A stretch of 64,000 nucleotides of DNA from Neomesorhizobium albiziae (GTDB lineage Bacteria; Pseudomonadota; Alphaproteobacteria; Rhizobiales; Rhizobiaceae). The stretch is from assembly GCF_900114255.1 (NCBI RefSeq), contig NZ_FOSL01000005.1, positions 1 through 64,000 on the forward strand. The letters run 5' to 3'. The position numbers were made by a program, and so were the translations under genes. The notes beneath the pieces were generated by a model. That model worked only from the letters and a program-made list of their open reading frames with translations, was not told the origin of the DNA and did no database searches. This document shows positions 36,709 through 45,050 of this stretch, piece after piece. The first letter of the stretch is position 1. Each line of letters starts with the position of its first letter.

Positions 36709-36746
36709 GCTAATTCTCCTATTTTCTATCATTTTAAGTTTCTCTA

Positions 36747-36775
36747 TCTTTACATTAGATGAGCTTCACTCTCAA
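36747..36775 (-). promoter_or_regulatory. Candidate promoter of the repeat-tailed protein gene
   Basis: Minus strand TTGAGA (36770-36775) and TAAAGA (36747-36752) with a 17-base spacer in a strongly AT-rich 150-base gap between the metalloprotease and the repeat-tailed protein. It would allow the last gene to be expressed apart from ycaO-tfuA. Confidence 0.4.
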
Positions 36776-36811
36776 TCGCGAATGAAAATTGTCGATTGTT
36801 AAAAAGAAATC

Positions 36812-38179
36812 TCATACCCGACGTCGCGACATCTCAAGCCGCTCCCTATAACTCGACCGTCGACGACAGCAGTTGCTCTGCCTTTCCGGCATGAACACGC
36901 GCGGCAACTCAAAGTGGCTCTTCCGGTCGCGAGGCGCGAGTTGCGGGCCGACGCGCGCCGCCCCAATAGCGCGGCGGCGCAGGTTGACGTCGATGATGCG
37001 ACTGTAACGGCCGCCGGTGAGCATTTGATCGACAGCAAAGAGCGTTCGACCGACATCGTCGTAGCCGAGATAATCCGGCGAAAGACGGCGCCAGGTTTCC
37101 GCCAGATAAATCCCGACGGTATCGCGCGCCGAGACAAGGGCCTCGCGAAATCCGTCCGGAGCGGCGGCATATGTCTCATCGAAAATCGGCTGCACTATCT
37201 GATGGTAGTCGGGCTGATCCTCCATCCGGTCTGAAAGATCCTCGGCGTCGGCGCTGAACAGTCCGCGCTCCACCAGTTCTTCGTGAAAGATGTCGACGAG
37301 CATGTCGAAGATCGCGCCGGTCAGCGGCTGCGCCAGATCATGTTCGTCGCGCCACCCGCCGACGAAGTCGAGAAGCGAAAGCGGATTTGCGGCGAGCCGA
37401 ATCTGGTCGTTGCCCGTCAGTTCGGCGATGCGGTTGACGAGGTTCAGCGTGTAGAGATTGCCGTGCGTGGCGGCCAGCAACTCATCGATCACGGAATCGA
37501 AGTGCAACGCTGCAATCAGCGCCGTCAGATCGGCAGCGGATTCATGAAATCCGTAATATTCGGCGTATGTAGTCTCCGGGTTGGGAACGCCCACCACTGC
37601 ATAGACAATGCAATGGCCGACTTCATGCGCGATGATGTCGAAATTCAAGCTGAAGGGATGGACGGCCCCGTTGGACGCGCGATGAATTCCTACCTCCAGG
37701 AAGCCGTATCCCATGAAGGCATTCTCTACGAGATTGCGCTGCAGAACCAACTCGAGTTGGTCGAAGTCGCGGGCGAAGTGCCATTCGATTGGATGGCCGA
37801 AATAGCCCTCCCAGACATCGAGCGTTCTCCGTACGACACCGAAAAGGTGCGCTGCCTCAAATTCCGGACTTTCAACCTCGATGCCATCGAAATGGCCGTC
37901 GGCATCGGGGAGGGCCGGCGGAAAGGCCGGGCCGGGCCAAGGCGGCAGGACATAGGCGGCATTGCCGAACCGATCCTCGGAAAGGCCATAGGCTGCCCGC
38001 TTGCCGATCGGATCGACGACATACATGCGATCGTCGGCAGGGCCGGGGCCTACAGAGCCAGCGGGCGATGACACCCATACCGTCTCCGGCTCCCGAAATG
38101 GTTTCAGAAACGGCGGCTGGGCAAACAGCCGGAACCGCGTTCCCGCCTCACGCCCGGTTCCGTTTCCCCTCTCTGGCAT
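36812..38179 (-). CDS. HEXXH zinc metalloprotease (gluzincin-like) of the YcaO-TfuA locus
   Basis: 455 residues from the ATG at 38179, which has GGAGA 6 bases upstream; a TTG at 38212 extends the frame but lacks a site. Zinc motif HEVGH at about 185-189 (in FDIIAHEVGHCIVY), and Glu 213 in YYGFHESAADLTAL, 24 residues on, gives the HEXXH...ExxxD pattern of thermolysin-type peptidases (M4/M36-like). No signal peptide, so it acts in the cytoplasm or is exported otherwise. The C-terminal 40 residues are very basic and Arg/Ser-rich. It lies 87 bases after tfuA and before the repeat-tailed protein. A role in cleaving a modified precursor is inference. Exact family not recognised. Confidence 0.75.
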   Translation of the reverse strand: MPERGNGTGREAGTRFRLFAQPPFLKPFREPETVWVSSPAGSVGPGPADDRMYVVDPIGKRAAYGLSEDRFGNAAYVLPPWPGPAFPPALPDADGHFDGIEVESPEFEAAHLFGVVRRTLDVWEGYFGHPIEWHFARDFDQLELVLQRNLVENAFMGYGFLEVGIHRASNGAVHPFSLNFDIIAHEVGHCIVYAVVGVPNPETTYAEYYGFHESAADLTALIAALHFDSVIDELLAATHGNLYTLNLVNRIAELTGNDQIRLAANPLSLLDFVGGWRDEHDLAQPLTGAIFDMLVDIFHEELVERGLFSADAEDLSDRMEDQPDYHQIVQPIFDETYAAAPDGFREALVSARDTVGIYLAETWRRLSPDYLGYDDVGRTLFAVDQMLTGGRYSRIIDVNLRRRAIGAARVGPQLAPRDRKSHFELPRVFMPERQSNCCRRRSSYRERLEMSRRRV

Positions 38180-38266
38180 TTCTGTCTCCGCAAGACGGAG
38201 TGAAAGCAGCAACTGGCGGCCAAGTCATCAAACGCCGCCCACAGATATACATACTAAAGCTTTTTG

Positions 38267-39595
38267 TCAGTCGCCGCCAGCGAGTATTTCTTTGGAGCGA
38301 ATACTGCGAAATACATATTCCACGGCGAGCAGCGCGTAGAACCGGTCGAGGTTGGCAAGCCCGATCGATGCGGCGTAGTTGCCGAGATCGTCCGGCGTTG
38401 AAACTCCGAGCCGTTTGCCGAAATACCAGGAGACGAGCAGCGGCGAGGGGATCTTGTTTGCCGGTTCCAGATGCAGCCTCGCTTTCCTCCGCGCGCGCTC
38501 CCGCAATGCCACATAGGCGTCGTCTTCCCGCAACTGGTCAAGAATGAGCGGGCGAAGTTCGGCGTCCCGCAACCGGGCGAGTTTCTCGACGTTTGCTCGG
38601 CCAGCCATCATCTGCTCGAAATGCTCGGCGCTGGTATCGTTTTCCGCCGCCCAATGAAGCACGTCGGTCTGACGAACGAGGCCGCGCGGCGAGCGAAACG
38701 CCATCATCTCGCGCGCTATCTCCCTGCGATCGGGAACAGCGCCTGTCGCGGCGACCTCGTTGCTGGCGAGCAGGCGCGACAGCGCCTCCTTTCTTGCCCG
38801 CGCATAAGCTCCATCAAGCCGCAATTCGTCGAGGATCGCCTCTTCGTCCTCGGCGTTGCCGACTTCTGGCGGTGCGTTTCGCCAAGGCGCGTTTGCCCAT
38901 GTTTCGGTCCATTCGAAGGAGAAGGTCGGGGATTCCGCCTTTCCTCCCTCTGCCAGAAACGCTTGCACCGCGTCGAGCAGAAGCAGCGCATCGTCACGCT
39001 TTCGATCGACCTTGCCTTTCTTGAGCCATGCCGAAAAACGTTCATAAGAGTCCGCCGGCAGTCCATTTGCGGCGTCGGCTAGAACACTGGCCCAGCTTCG
39101 CTCCTGGTAAAATTGCGCCTTCGCCAACGCGAGGATCGTTTCAGCTGCAACCCCATCCAGAACATGCTCTGAAACGGCACGCTCGAGCGTTGCGCGAATA
39201 TTGACCATCGGTTCGCTCAGGCGAAGATAGCCGGTTTCGGCAGGGCCGTGGACCAAAGCCACTTCGTCGTCGTCGGTCAATCGGCCGTCGCGATAGGCTT
39301 CGAAGATCGATCCAACGCCGCGCATCCCGAAGGTATGGAGTTCTGCTGCGCGAAGCGCGCCCATGCTCGAGGCACCGAACACTGCAACGCCGTTGGCCAG
39401 CGCCCAAAGTATTTCCTTGTGCCAAACGGCCGGCTGGCCGTCGAAATAGCCGTCGATCACGCCGATCACCCTCGGGGCCTCGCGGGCAGCCGCGTAGAGT
39501 TCGCCCTGACGGACGGGCGAGCGGAACTCGAAAGCCGCGTAGGCTGCGCGTTCCTCCATCTGTAGGGTCGGCCCGCAGAAAATGACTGCACTCAT
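38267..39595 (-). CDS. TfuA-like protein (YcaO partner)
   Basis: 442 residues; start ATG overlaps the ycaO stop by 4 bases. TfuA proteins assist YcaO enzymes in backbone thioamidation (McrA glycine, thioviridamide-type peptides) and were first named from the trifolitoxin system of Rhizobium. The N-terminal TfuA core is clear: MSAVIFCGPTLQ, then IGVIDGYFDGQPAVWHKEIL, VAVFGASSMGALRAAEL and GRLTDDDEVALVHGPAE. Beyond about residue 215 the sequence is an extra helical region not found in short TfuA proteins, with DALLLLDAVQAFLAEG and a C-terminal VSWYFGKRLGV. Cytoplasmic. Strong coupling with ycaO supports one functional unit. Confidence 0.9.
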   Translation of the reverse strand: MSAVIFCGPTLQMEERAAYAAFEFRSPVRQGELYAAAREAPRVIGVIDGYFDGQPAVWHKEILWALANGVAVFGASSMGALRAAELHTFGMRGVGSIFEAYRDGRLTDDDEVALVHGPAETGYLRLSEPMVNIRATLERAVSEHVLDGVAAETILALAKAQFYQERSWASVLADAANGLPADSYERFSAWLKKGKVDRKRDDALLLLDAVQAFLAEGGKAESPTFSFEWTETWANAPWRNAPPEVGNAEDEEAILDELRLDGAYARARKEALSRLLASNEVAATGAVPDRREIAREMMAFRSPRGLVRQTDVLHWAAENDTSAEHFEQMMAGRANVEKLARLRDAELRPLILDQLREDDAYVALRERARRKARLHLEPANKIPSPLLVSWYFGKRLGVSTPDDLGNYAASIGLANLDRFYALLAVEYVFRSIRSKEILAGGD

Positions 39596-40869
39596 GTCGC
39601 CATCCCGAGCAGTCGGCGTGCCCGCTCACCGGGCACGTAAGCGTCATGATCGTCGGGTCCCTCGAGGCCCGGGATAACGACGCGCACCACCGATATGCCG
39701 AATCCGGACCTGCTCAGGTCGACCGACACCACTTCTCGTACGCCTACCGCCTTCAGGCGTTCGAGAAGCCACGCCAAGTCCGCGGCAAAGGAGTTCTGAG
39801 ATCGGTCGGCGATGGCCCCGAAATCCCGGACCGGTGAGTGCTCGGCCAGCAGGCGCGCAGCGATCCGCCTTCTGCCCGCGCGATGCCGCTCGCCATATTC
39901 CTCCGGCAGAATGTCATCCCGTGTTCCCGAAATATAGGTCGTGCGCACCTGGACGGCCTCGGTCAGCGCCCTGAGCAGGGCGATCTCCGGCGCTGGATGC
40001 GTACCTGCTCCGATGCCGCTGTGGCTGGCGGAACTGCGCCGGTCTTCAATGAGGCAGAAGAACGAAGGAACACCGACGTCGGTCGTTGTCTCCCAGACGG
40101 CCACATCGAAATCCGCATGTTCGAGCTTGCGAAGGATCCCGCGGCAGGTTTCGTCCTTCACGCTCTCGAGGTTAACACCGGTCCCGGCGCGTGCGCTCGG
40201 TGCGATCCGGTTCCACAGCGCGGTCGCATCGCGTTCGACGATCTCGCAGATAGCGTGGCAACTGGCCTCGGCGGCGGTGTTGCCGGAGGCGAGACCGTTG
40301 CTGCTGCAATCGAAGCAACCACTGCCTGGAGGCAACGGAAGCGTGAAGTTTGTGCGGACAGACTCGAATGGCAGCCAGCGCGGCTCGTCGGAAAGGAGGT
40401 CGACACCTTCGATCCACAGCGTCACCAGGTTCCGGTCGAACCGGCCGCCGGCAACGCGCGGCAGGCGATCGATATCGACAAATCTATGCGAATGGGACAG
40501 CTCCGAATTGCTCCCGAGCTTCAAAGGCAATTCTATGTGCTCAGCGTGAAAGAGCTCGGCTGCTTCCATGAGGCCCGAAGCAATAGCGGCCTCCAGATCG
40601 ATACCCTTGCCTTGCGAAACCGCAAGCGACCGAGCATTTGGGCGGCATACCATGACCACAGGGATGCCGATGCGATCGAGCCCGGTGACGTTGGCGACGC
40701 GCGTAATGCCCATGAGCGGCATCAGCTCGCGCACCCGCGCAACCGTTACGGATGGATGAACGGCGCGATGAGTGCCGACGAAATAGTTTTTCTCTCCTTG
40801 CCCATATTCGTCATGGAGCTGGTGCAAGTTGCGCAGTGTATCTTGTTGAAAAACCAATTTTGGTTCCAT
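39592..40869 (-). CDS. YcaO-domain protein
   Basis: 425 residues. YcaO enzymes use ATP to phosphorylate peptide-backbone amides, giving azolines, amidines or, with TfuA, thioamides. ATP/Mg residues are in GIDLEAAIASGLMEAAELFH (E102), ASGNTAAEASCHAICEIVERD (E209, E212, written here in part as CHAICEIVERD) and the helix LLRALTEAVQVR near 295. The C-terminus ends YVPGERARRLLGMAT, without the PxPxP tail of azoline-forming cyclodehydratases, and no E1-like C protein is nearby; both fit the TfuA-dependent class. First gene of the minus-strand run ycaO-tfuA-protease-repeat protein. Substrate unknown. Confidence 0.92.
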   Translation of the reverse strand: MEPKLVFQQDTLRNLHQLHDEYGQGEKNYFVGTHRAVHPSVTVARVRELMPLMGITRVANVTGLDRIGIPVVMVCRPNARSLAVSQGKGIDLEAAIASGLMEAAELFHAEHIELPLKLGSNSELSHSHRFVDIDRLPRVAGGRFDRNLVTLWIEGVDLLSDEPRWLPFESVRTNFTLPLPPGSGCFDCSSNGLASGNTAAEASCHAICEIVERDATALWNRIAPSARAGTGVNLESVKDETCRGILRKLEHADFDVAVWETTTDVGVPSFFCLIEDRRSSASHSGIGAGTHPAPEIALLRALTEAVQVRTTYISGTRDDILPEEYGERHRAGRRRIAARLLAEHSPVRDFGAIADRSQNSFAADLAWLLERLKAVGVREVVSVDLSRSGFGISVVRVVIPGLEGPDDHDAYVPGERARRLLGMAT

Positions 40870-40933
40870 TTCGCCAAGTCTTCCTGCGCAAGGAAAGGGG
40901 AATTATCTTTAGGAAGCAACAGAATTCAGCGTG

Positions 40934-41001
40934 TTTCGAGCACTCGCCCACCTAAAGGCGGGACGCGCAGCCCAATCGTTCCCGGCACGATGTGCTCGAA
41001 A
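40934..41001. other. Nested inverted repeat ahead of ycaO
   Basis: Outer arms TTTCGAGCAC (40934-40943) and GTGCTCGAAA (40992-41001) are exact complements; between them CCCACC-taaa-GGCGGG can form an inner hairpin. It lies in the 149-base gap between the O-antigen-ligase stop and the ycaO start, both on the minus strand. It may end the exopolysaccharide transcript or regulate ycaO. No T tract is seen. Confidence 0.45.
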
Positions 41002-41018
41002 GAAGGAGCTTGAGCTGC

Positions 41019-42257
41019 TTACGCAAAGTCCACACGATGCCGGCGCTGGTAGCGATACTCCAGCGCGATCGCTCCCCAGATCAGGCCGAGAAGCAGGTAG
41101 AAATGCCGCCAATGGTCGGTATCGATGACGGTGCCGAGCGCGATGTGTCCGAGGAACACGACATAGGCGCAGAGCAGGTAGGGCTGCCACGGCCGATCGC
41201 GGAACAGGATGCGGAAGCCTGCGGCGACCGTCCAGCAGATCAGCATGAGATAGGAGACGAAACCGAGCCAGCCGTAGTCAAGCAGCGCTTTCAGCCAGAT
41301 ATCGTGCGTGTCTTCCTTGAAGATGCGGCCGAAGTTCAGCGGGCCTATGCCGAGCGGGTGTTCCATCGCCATCAGGAAGCCGATGCCGTAGCGGGCGAAA
41401 CGGCCGAACTGGGCGCTGTCATAGTCCTGCGCCAGCCTGGCGCGGGCTGAAAAGAGTTCGGCGACCGCGGGAACCTGCAACGCGACCATGATGGTCATGG
41501 CGAGCAGCAGGACCGCGACGATGGTCATCACCGCTATGCGCAGCCGGAAGACGCCACTGGCGCTTTGCAGGAAAAGCCCGGCGACCAGCAGGATGGCCGA
41601 TGCGCCGAACAATCCCCAGGCTCCGCGCGAGAACGACAGGAAGACACCGCCGACGATGATCAGCAGCGGGACCGCGTAAAGCGGCATCCTCGCCACGCTG
41701 CCGGTCAGCAGGCGGTGCAGCAGGTAGATGCCGGGCAGGGTGAGGAACGGGCCGAAGACGTTCGGGTCCTGGAAAGCGCCTGAGGCCCGCTCGAACTTGG
41801 TGAAGATGTCGGCGCCGGGAAAAGCCTGGAAATAGCCGAGAATGCCGAGCGCCGCCGTGACGATTGCGGCCGTCACCCAGGCGCCGAATATCAGCCGGTA
41901 GAGGCCGGGCTGCGCTTCGGTGACCGCCGCGAAGAAAATGGCGGTGAGGGCGAGGAAGAGCGAGACGGCGAGGTAGAGCGGCGTGTTGAACAACTCCGCC
42001 ATCTGCGTCATCGAAATCATGCCGCCGATGTTGAAAGTGACGAGGAGCACGACCAGCGGGACGATGGGTTTCGAGATGCGCAGGCCAAACAGCGCCCAGA
42101 CGCCGATCAGCGCGGCCATGTAGAGTTCGTAGGGCGCCGGCTCATTGATGACAAAGCCCGAAAGCAGGACGCCGAGCGACACCGCGGCGGCCGTGATCAG
42201 CGAAATCAGCTTGGCGTTGACCGCTTGCCGGGGCAGTTCATGGCTGATCGCGCTCAA
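41019..42257 (-). CDS. O-antigen ligase/polymerase family protein
   Basis: 412 residues with 10-12 membrane segments. The Wzy_C domain lies at about 190-350: FLSFSRGAWGLFGASAILL, with the SRG motif, and the long periplasmic loop with HPLGIGPLNFGRIF and DTHDIWLKALLDYGWLGF, where the His is conserved. Such proteins polymerise or ligate lipid-linked sugar repeats at the periplasmic face. It overlaps the sugar-transferase gene by 4 bases and is last of the four-gene operon with the export protein, glycosyltransferase and UDP-sugar transferase, so polymerisation of exopolysaccharide is its likely job. Confidence 0.88.
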   Translation of the reverse strand: MSAISHELPRQAVNAKLISLITAAAVSLGVLLSGFVINEPAPYELYMAALIGVWALFGLRISKPIVPLVVLLVTFNIGGMISMTQMAELFNTPLYLAVSLFLALTAIFFAAVTEAQPGLYRLIFGAWVTAAIVTAALGILGYFQAFPGADIFTKFERASGAFQDPNVFGPFLTLPGIYLLHRLLTGSVARMPLYAVPLLIIVGGVFLSFSRGAWGLFGASAILLVAGLFLQSASGVFRLRIAVMTIVAVLLLAMTIMVALQVPAVAELFSARARLAQDYDSAQFGRFARYGIGFLMAMEHPLGIGPLNFGRIFKEDTHDIWLKALLDYGWLGFVSYLMLICWTVAAGFRILFRDRPWQPYLLCAYVVFLGHIALGTVIDTDHWRHFYLLLGLIWGAIALEYRYQRRHRVDFA

Positions 42258-43831
42258 TAGGCGTTTTCCGTGTTGAGCAGCCGCACCGGCGTCAGGAACA
42301 GGATCTTCAGATCGAACCAGAGCGACCAGTTCTCGATGTAGTGGAGATCGTACTCCGTCCGCATCTTGATCTTCTCGTCATTGTCGATCTCGCCGCGCCA
42401 GCCATTGATCTGCGCCCAGCCGGTTACGCCCGGCTTGACGCGATGGCGGGCGAAGTATCCGTCGACAACCTCGTGATAGAGCTTGTTGTGCGACTGCGCA
42501 GTGATGGCGTGCGGGCGAGGGCCGACCAGCGACAGGCTGCCGAACAGCGCGTTGAAGAATTGCGGCAGTTCGTCGATCGACGTCTTGCGGATGAAACGGC
42601 CGACCCTGGTGACCCGCGGGTCGTTTTTGGTGACCGCCTTCCTGGCGGTCGGATCGGCCTGGTCGGCATACATCGAACGGAATTTGTAGACGTCGATGAT
42701 CTCATTGTTGAAGCCGTGCCGCTTCTGCCGGAAGATCACCGGCCCCTTGCTGTCCAGCTTGATGGCGATCGCCGTGGCCAGCATGATCGGCGAGAACACG
42801 ATGATGCCGAACACGGAAAAGACGATGTCGAAGGCCCGCTTGGCGACCGAATCCCAATCGTTGATCGGCCTGTCGAAGATGTCGAGCATCGGCACCGAGC
42901 CGATGAAGGAATAGGAGCGCGGCCGGAATCGCAACTGGTTCGAATGCGCCGACAGCCGAATATCGACGGGCAGGACCCAGAGTTTCTTCAACAGCGACAG
43001 AACGCGCGATTCGGCCGTCAGCGGCAGTGAAACGATCAGCATGTCGATGCGGGCGATGCGGGCGAACTCGATGAGTTCGGCGACATTGCCGAGCTTGGGA
43101 TAACCAGCGACCACCGGGGGCGAGCGGCGGTTGTCGCGGTCGTCGAAGATGCCGCAGATTCGGATGTCGTTGTAGGGCTGCTTTTCGACCGAGCGGATCA
43201 GCGATTCCGCCGCCTGGCCGCCGCCGACGATGACCGCCCGGCGTTCCATCGTGCCGTTGCGGGCCCAACGCCTGATCATGCCGGACAATACCAGCCGCAG
43301 CCCGAACAGCAGCACGAAACCGCTTGCGAACCACAAGCCGAACCAGAAGCGGGAAAAATCCGACGATATTTTCAAGAAGAAGCCGGCAAGCGCCAGAAGC
43401 GCGAAGGTGCCCGACCAGACGAAAAGGATGCGCCCGAAATTGGCCCATGGCTGGAACAGCGCCTGCACCTGATAGCAGTCGGTGACGTCGAGCAGGATGA
43501 CGGCGATCAGCGAGGCGCCGAATATGATCGTTGGATATTCCCAGGCAAGATGTGTCGAGAAACCGAGATAGAATGCGTAGAGCACCATGCCCGACAGGAA
43601 GAGAAGGCCGAACTCGACCAATCTGAGCACGCCGCTGACCATGACCGGGGACATGGTGTCGCGCCGGTACTGCGAAGCCACCTGACGGGCGACGTCGTTG
43701 AGCTCGGTCCGCGTATTCTTGCGATTGGCGCCGTCGTCGAATTTGCGGACGGCATCCTTCGAAAAGCGTTTCGAGGGGTCGTTTTCGTTCATATCCGGTC
43801 CCGCAGGCGTTGGCGGACGAATATCAAACAT
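42254..43831 (-). CDS. Undecaprenyl-phosphate sugar phosphotransferase (WcaJ type)
   Basis: 525 residues; starts polysaccharide repeat assembly by moving a hexose-1-phosphate to undecaprenyl phosphate. An ATG at 43792 is an alternative start. Four N-terminal membrane segments (about 60-190), a Rossmann-like CoA-binding domain (RAVIVGGGQAAESLIRSVE), then helix 5 and the bacterial transferase domain (KRAFDIVFSVFGIIVFSP; SKGPVIFRQKRHGFNNE; RVGRFIRKTSIDELPQFFNA; LVGPRPHA) and GVTGWAQINGWRGE. The layout is that of PssY/WcaJ/Exo-type glucosyl or galactosyl transferases. Catalytic DE pair and the PRP motif are present. Middle of the exopolysaccharide operon. Confidence 0.93.
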   Translation of the reverse strand: MFDIRPPTPAGPDMNENDPSKRFSKDAVRKFDDGANRKNTRTELNDVARQVASQYRRDTMSPVMVSGVLRLVEFGLLFLSGMVLYAFYLGFSTHLAWEYPTIIFGASLIAVILLDVTDCYQVQALFQPWANFGRILFVWSGTFALLALAGFFLKISSDFSRFWFGLWFASGFVLLFGLRLVLSGMIRRWARNGTMERRAVIVGGGQAAESLIRSVEKQPYNDIRICGIFDDRDNRRSPPVVAGYPKLGNVAELIEFARIARIDMLIVSLPLTAESRVLSLLKKLWVLPVDIRLSAHSNQLRFRPRSYSFIGSVPMLDIFDRPINDWDSVAKRAFDIVFSVFGIIVFSPIMLATAIAIKLDSKGPVIFRQKRHGFNNEIIDVYKFRSMYADQADPTARKAVTKNDPRVTRVGRFIRKTSIDELPQFFNALFGSLSLVGPRPHAITAQSHNKLYHEVVDGYFARHRVKPGVTGWAQINGWRGEIDNDEKIKMRTEYDLHYIENWSLWFDLKILFLTPVRLLNTENAY

Positions 43832-43889
43832 GGGCTAAGAAACCCTTGCAGGTCTAGTTTCATTTAGCGGTTGCGCCAGTTGGCCCGGA

Positions 43890-45026
43890 TCAGACGGCTT
43901 TGCCGAGCGCCGAAAAGTAGATCTGTTCGATCTGGTGGGCCATCACGTCGGACCCAAAACGGAGCCTGAGGTCCGGCAGTTGCGGCATCAGCGCTGAATA
44001 GGCCGACATGTCCTGAAGGGCTGTCGCCATGAGGCTGGCCAATTCTGCTGGGACTGGAACCACGAGGCCCGGCGCACCGGCGCCAAAGATCTCTGGAATG
44101 CCGCCGACAGCGCTGGCGATCATCGGTTTTCCGGCGCCCAGCGCCTCGAGCACGATGTAGGGCATGGCTTCGGCGCGCGATGGCACGACGACGAGGCGGG
44201 CCAGCGCGAACGCCTGACGCGCCGGCATGGCCGGTTTGAATTGCACGCGGTCGGCAAGCCCGAGGCGGGCGACCTGCGCCTGATAGCGCGGCAGGTCGTC
44301 GCCGTCGCCGACCATGACGGCGCTGATCGGCCTGCCGAGCGTCTTTTCCGCCGCGGCCAGCGCGTCGATGAAGATGTCCGGTCCCTTCAGATCGCGCATC
44401 ATGCCGATGTAAAGCAGATCGGCGGCGTCCGGCGCCGGCGCGACCGGCTCGAACTCGCTCTCCCGCAGGCCGTTGTAGACGAGGCTGTTGGGCGCATGGG
44501 GCCTGCCGATTTTGCGACGGAAGGCCCGCCGCTCGTACTCGGAAACGAAAAGCAGGTGGTCGGTGAAGTGTTCCATCAGGCGTTCAAGCCCGAAGAAGAA
44601 TTTCCCCGTCATTGTCGTTTCGTCGTAGTGCAGGCTGCCGCCATGCGGCGAATAAAGGCGGGCGACGCGAGACCTTGAAACCCGCAACAATGAACCGAAC
44701 ACACGCGCGTAGACGCCACCCTTGGCGCCGTGCCCGTGTATAACGTCCGGCTGCAATTCCTTGATAAGCTTGTATGTTCTCCAGGCCGAGGCGATGTCGC
44801 CGGGGCCGATATGACGCTGCATCGGGGTGCGCCGCACGCCCAGCGCCAGCGTGCTCTCCAGGTCGTCGAAGAGCCGCTCCTCGAACTCGCCGCCGGTGGT
44901 CGAATCGCAGACGATGCCTACCACGTGACCCGCCGCGACCTGTGCCTCGGTCAGATCGCGCACATGGCGGAAGATTCCCCCCACGGGCGAGCGGAAGCAG
45001 TGCACGATGCGCAGCTTCGTCGTCAC
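43890..45026 (-). CDS. Glycosyltransferase family 4 protein
   Basis: 378 residues, GT-B fold. N-terminal acceptor domain starts TKLRIVHCFRSPVGGIFRHVRDLTEA with the glycine loop PVGGIFRH. The donor-binding domain from about 205 has LLYIGMMRDLKGPDIFIDAL (GMxRxLKG), RLVVVPSRAEAMPYIVLEALGAGKP with the EAMPYIVLEAL nucleotide-sugar motif, and PMIASAVGGIPEIF. Retaining enzyme that adds one sugar to the lipid-linked repeat at the cytoplasmic face. It is between the export protein and the priming transferase in the same operon. Sugar specificity unknown. Confidence 0.93.
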   Translation of the reverse strand: MTTKLRIVHCFRSPVGGIFRHVRDLTEAQVAAGHVVGIVCDSTTGGEFEERLFDDLESTLALGVRRTPMQRHIGPGDIASAWRTYKLIKELQPDVIHGHGAKGGVYARVFGSLLRVSRSRVARLYSPHGGSLHYDETTMTGKFFFGLERLMEHFTDHLLFVSEYERRAFRRKIGRPHAPNSLVYNGLRESEFEPVAPAPDAADLLYIGMMRDLKGPDIFIDALAAAEKTLGRPISAVMVGDGDDLPRYQAQVARLGLADRVQFKPAMPARQAFALARLVVVPSRAEAMPYIVLEALGAGKPMIASAVGGIPEIFGAGAPGLVVPVPAELASLMATALQDMSAYSALMPQLPDLRLRFGSDVMAHQIEQIYFSALGKAV

Positions 45027-45050
45027 GGTCGGGTCGCCGGAGCATATGGA

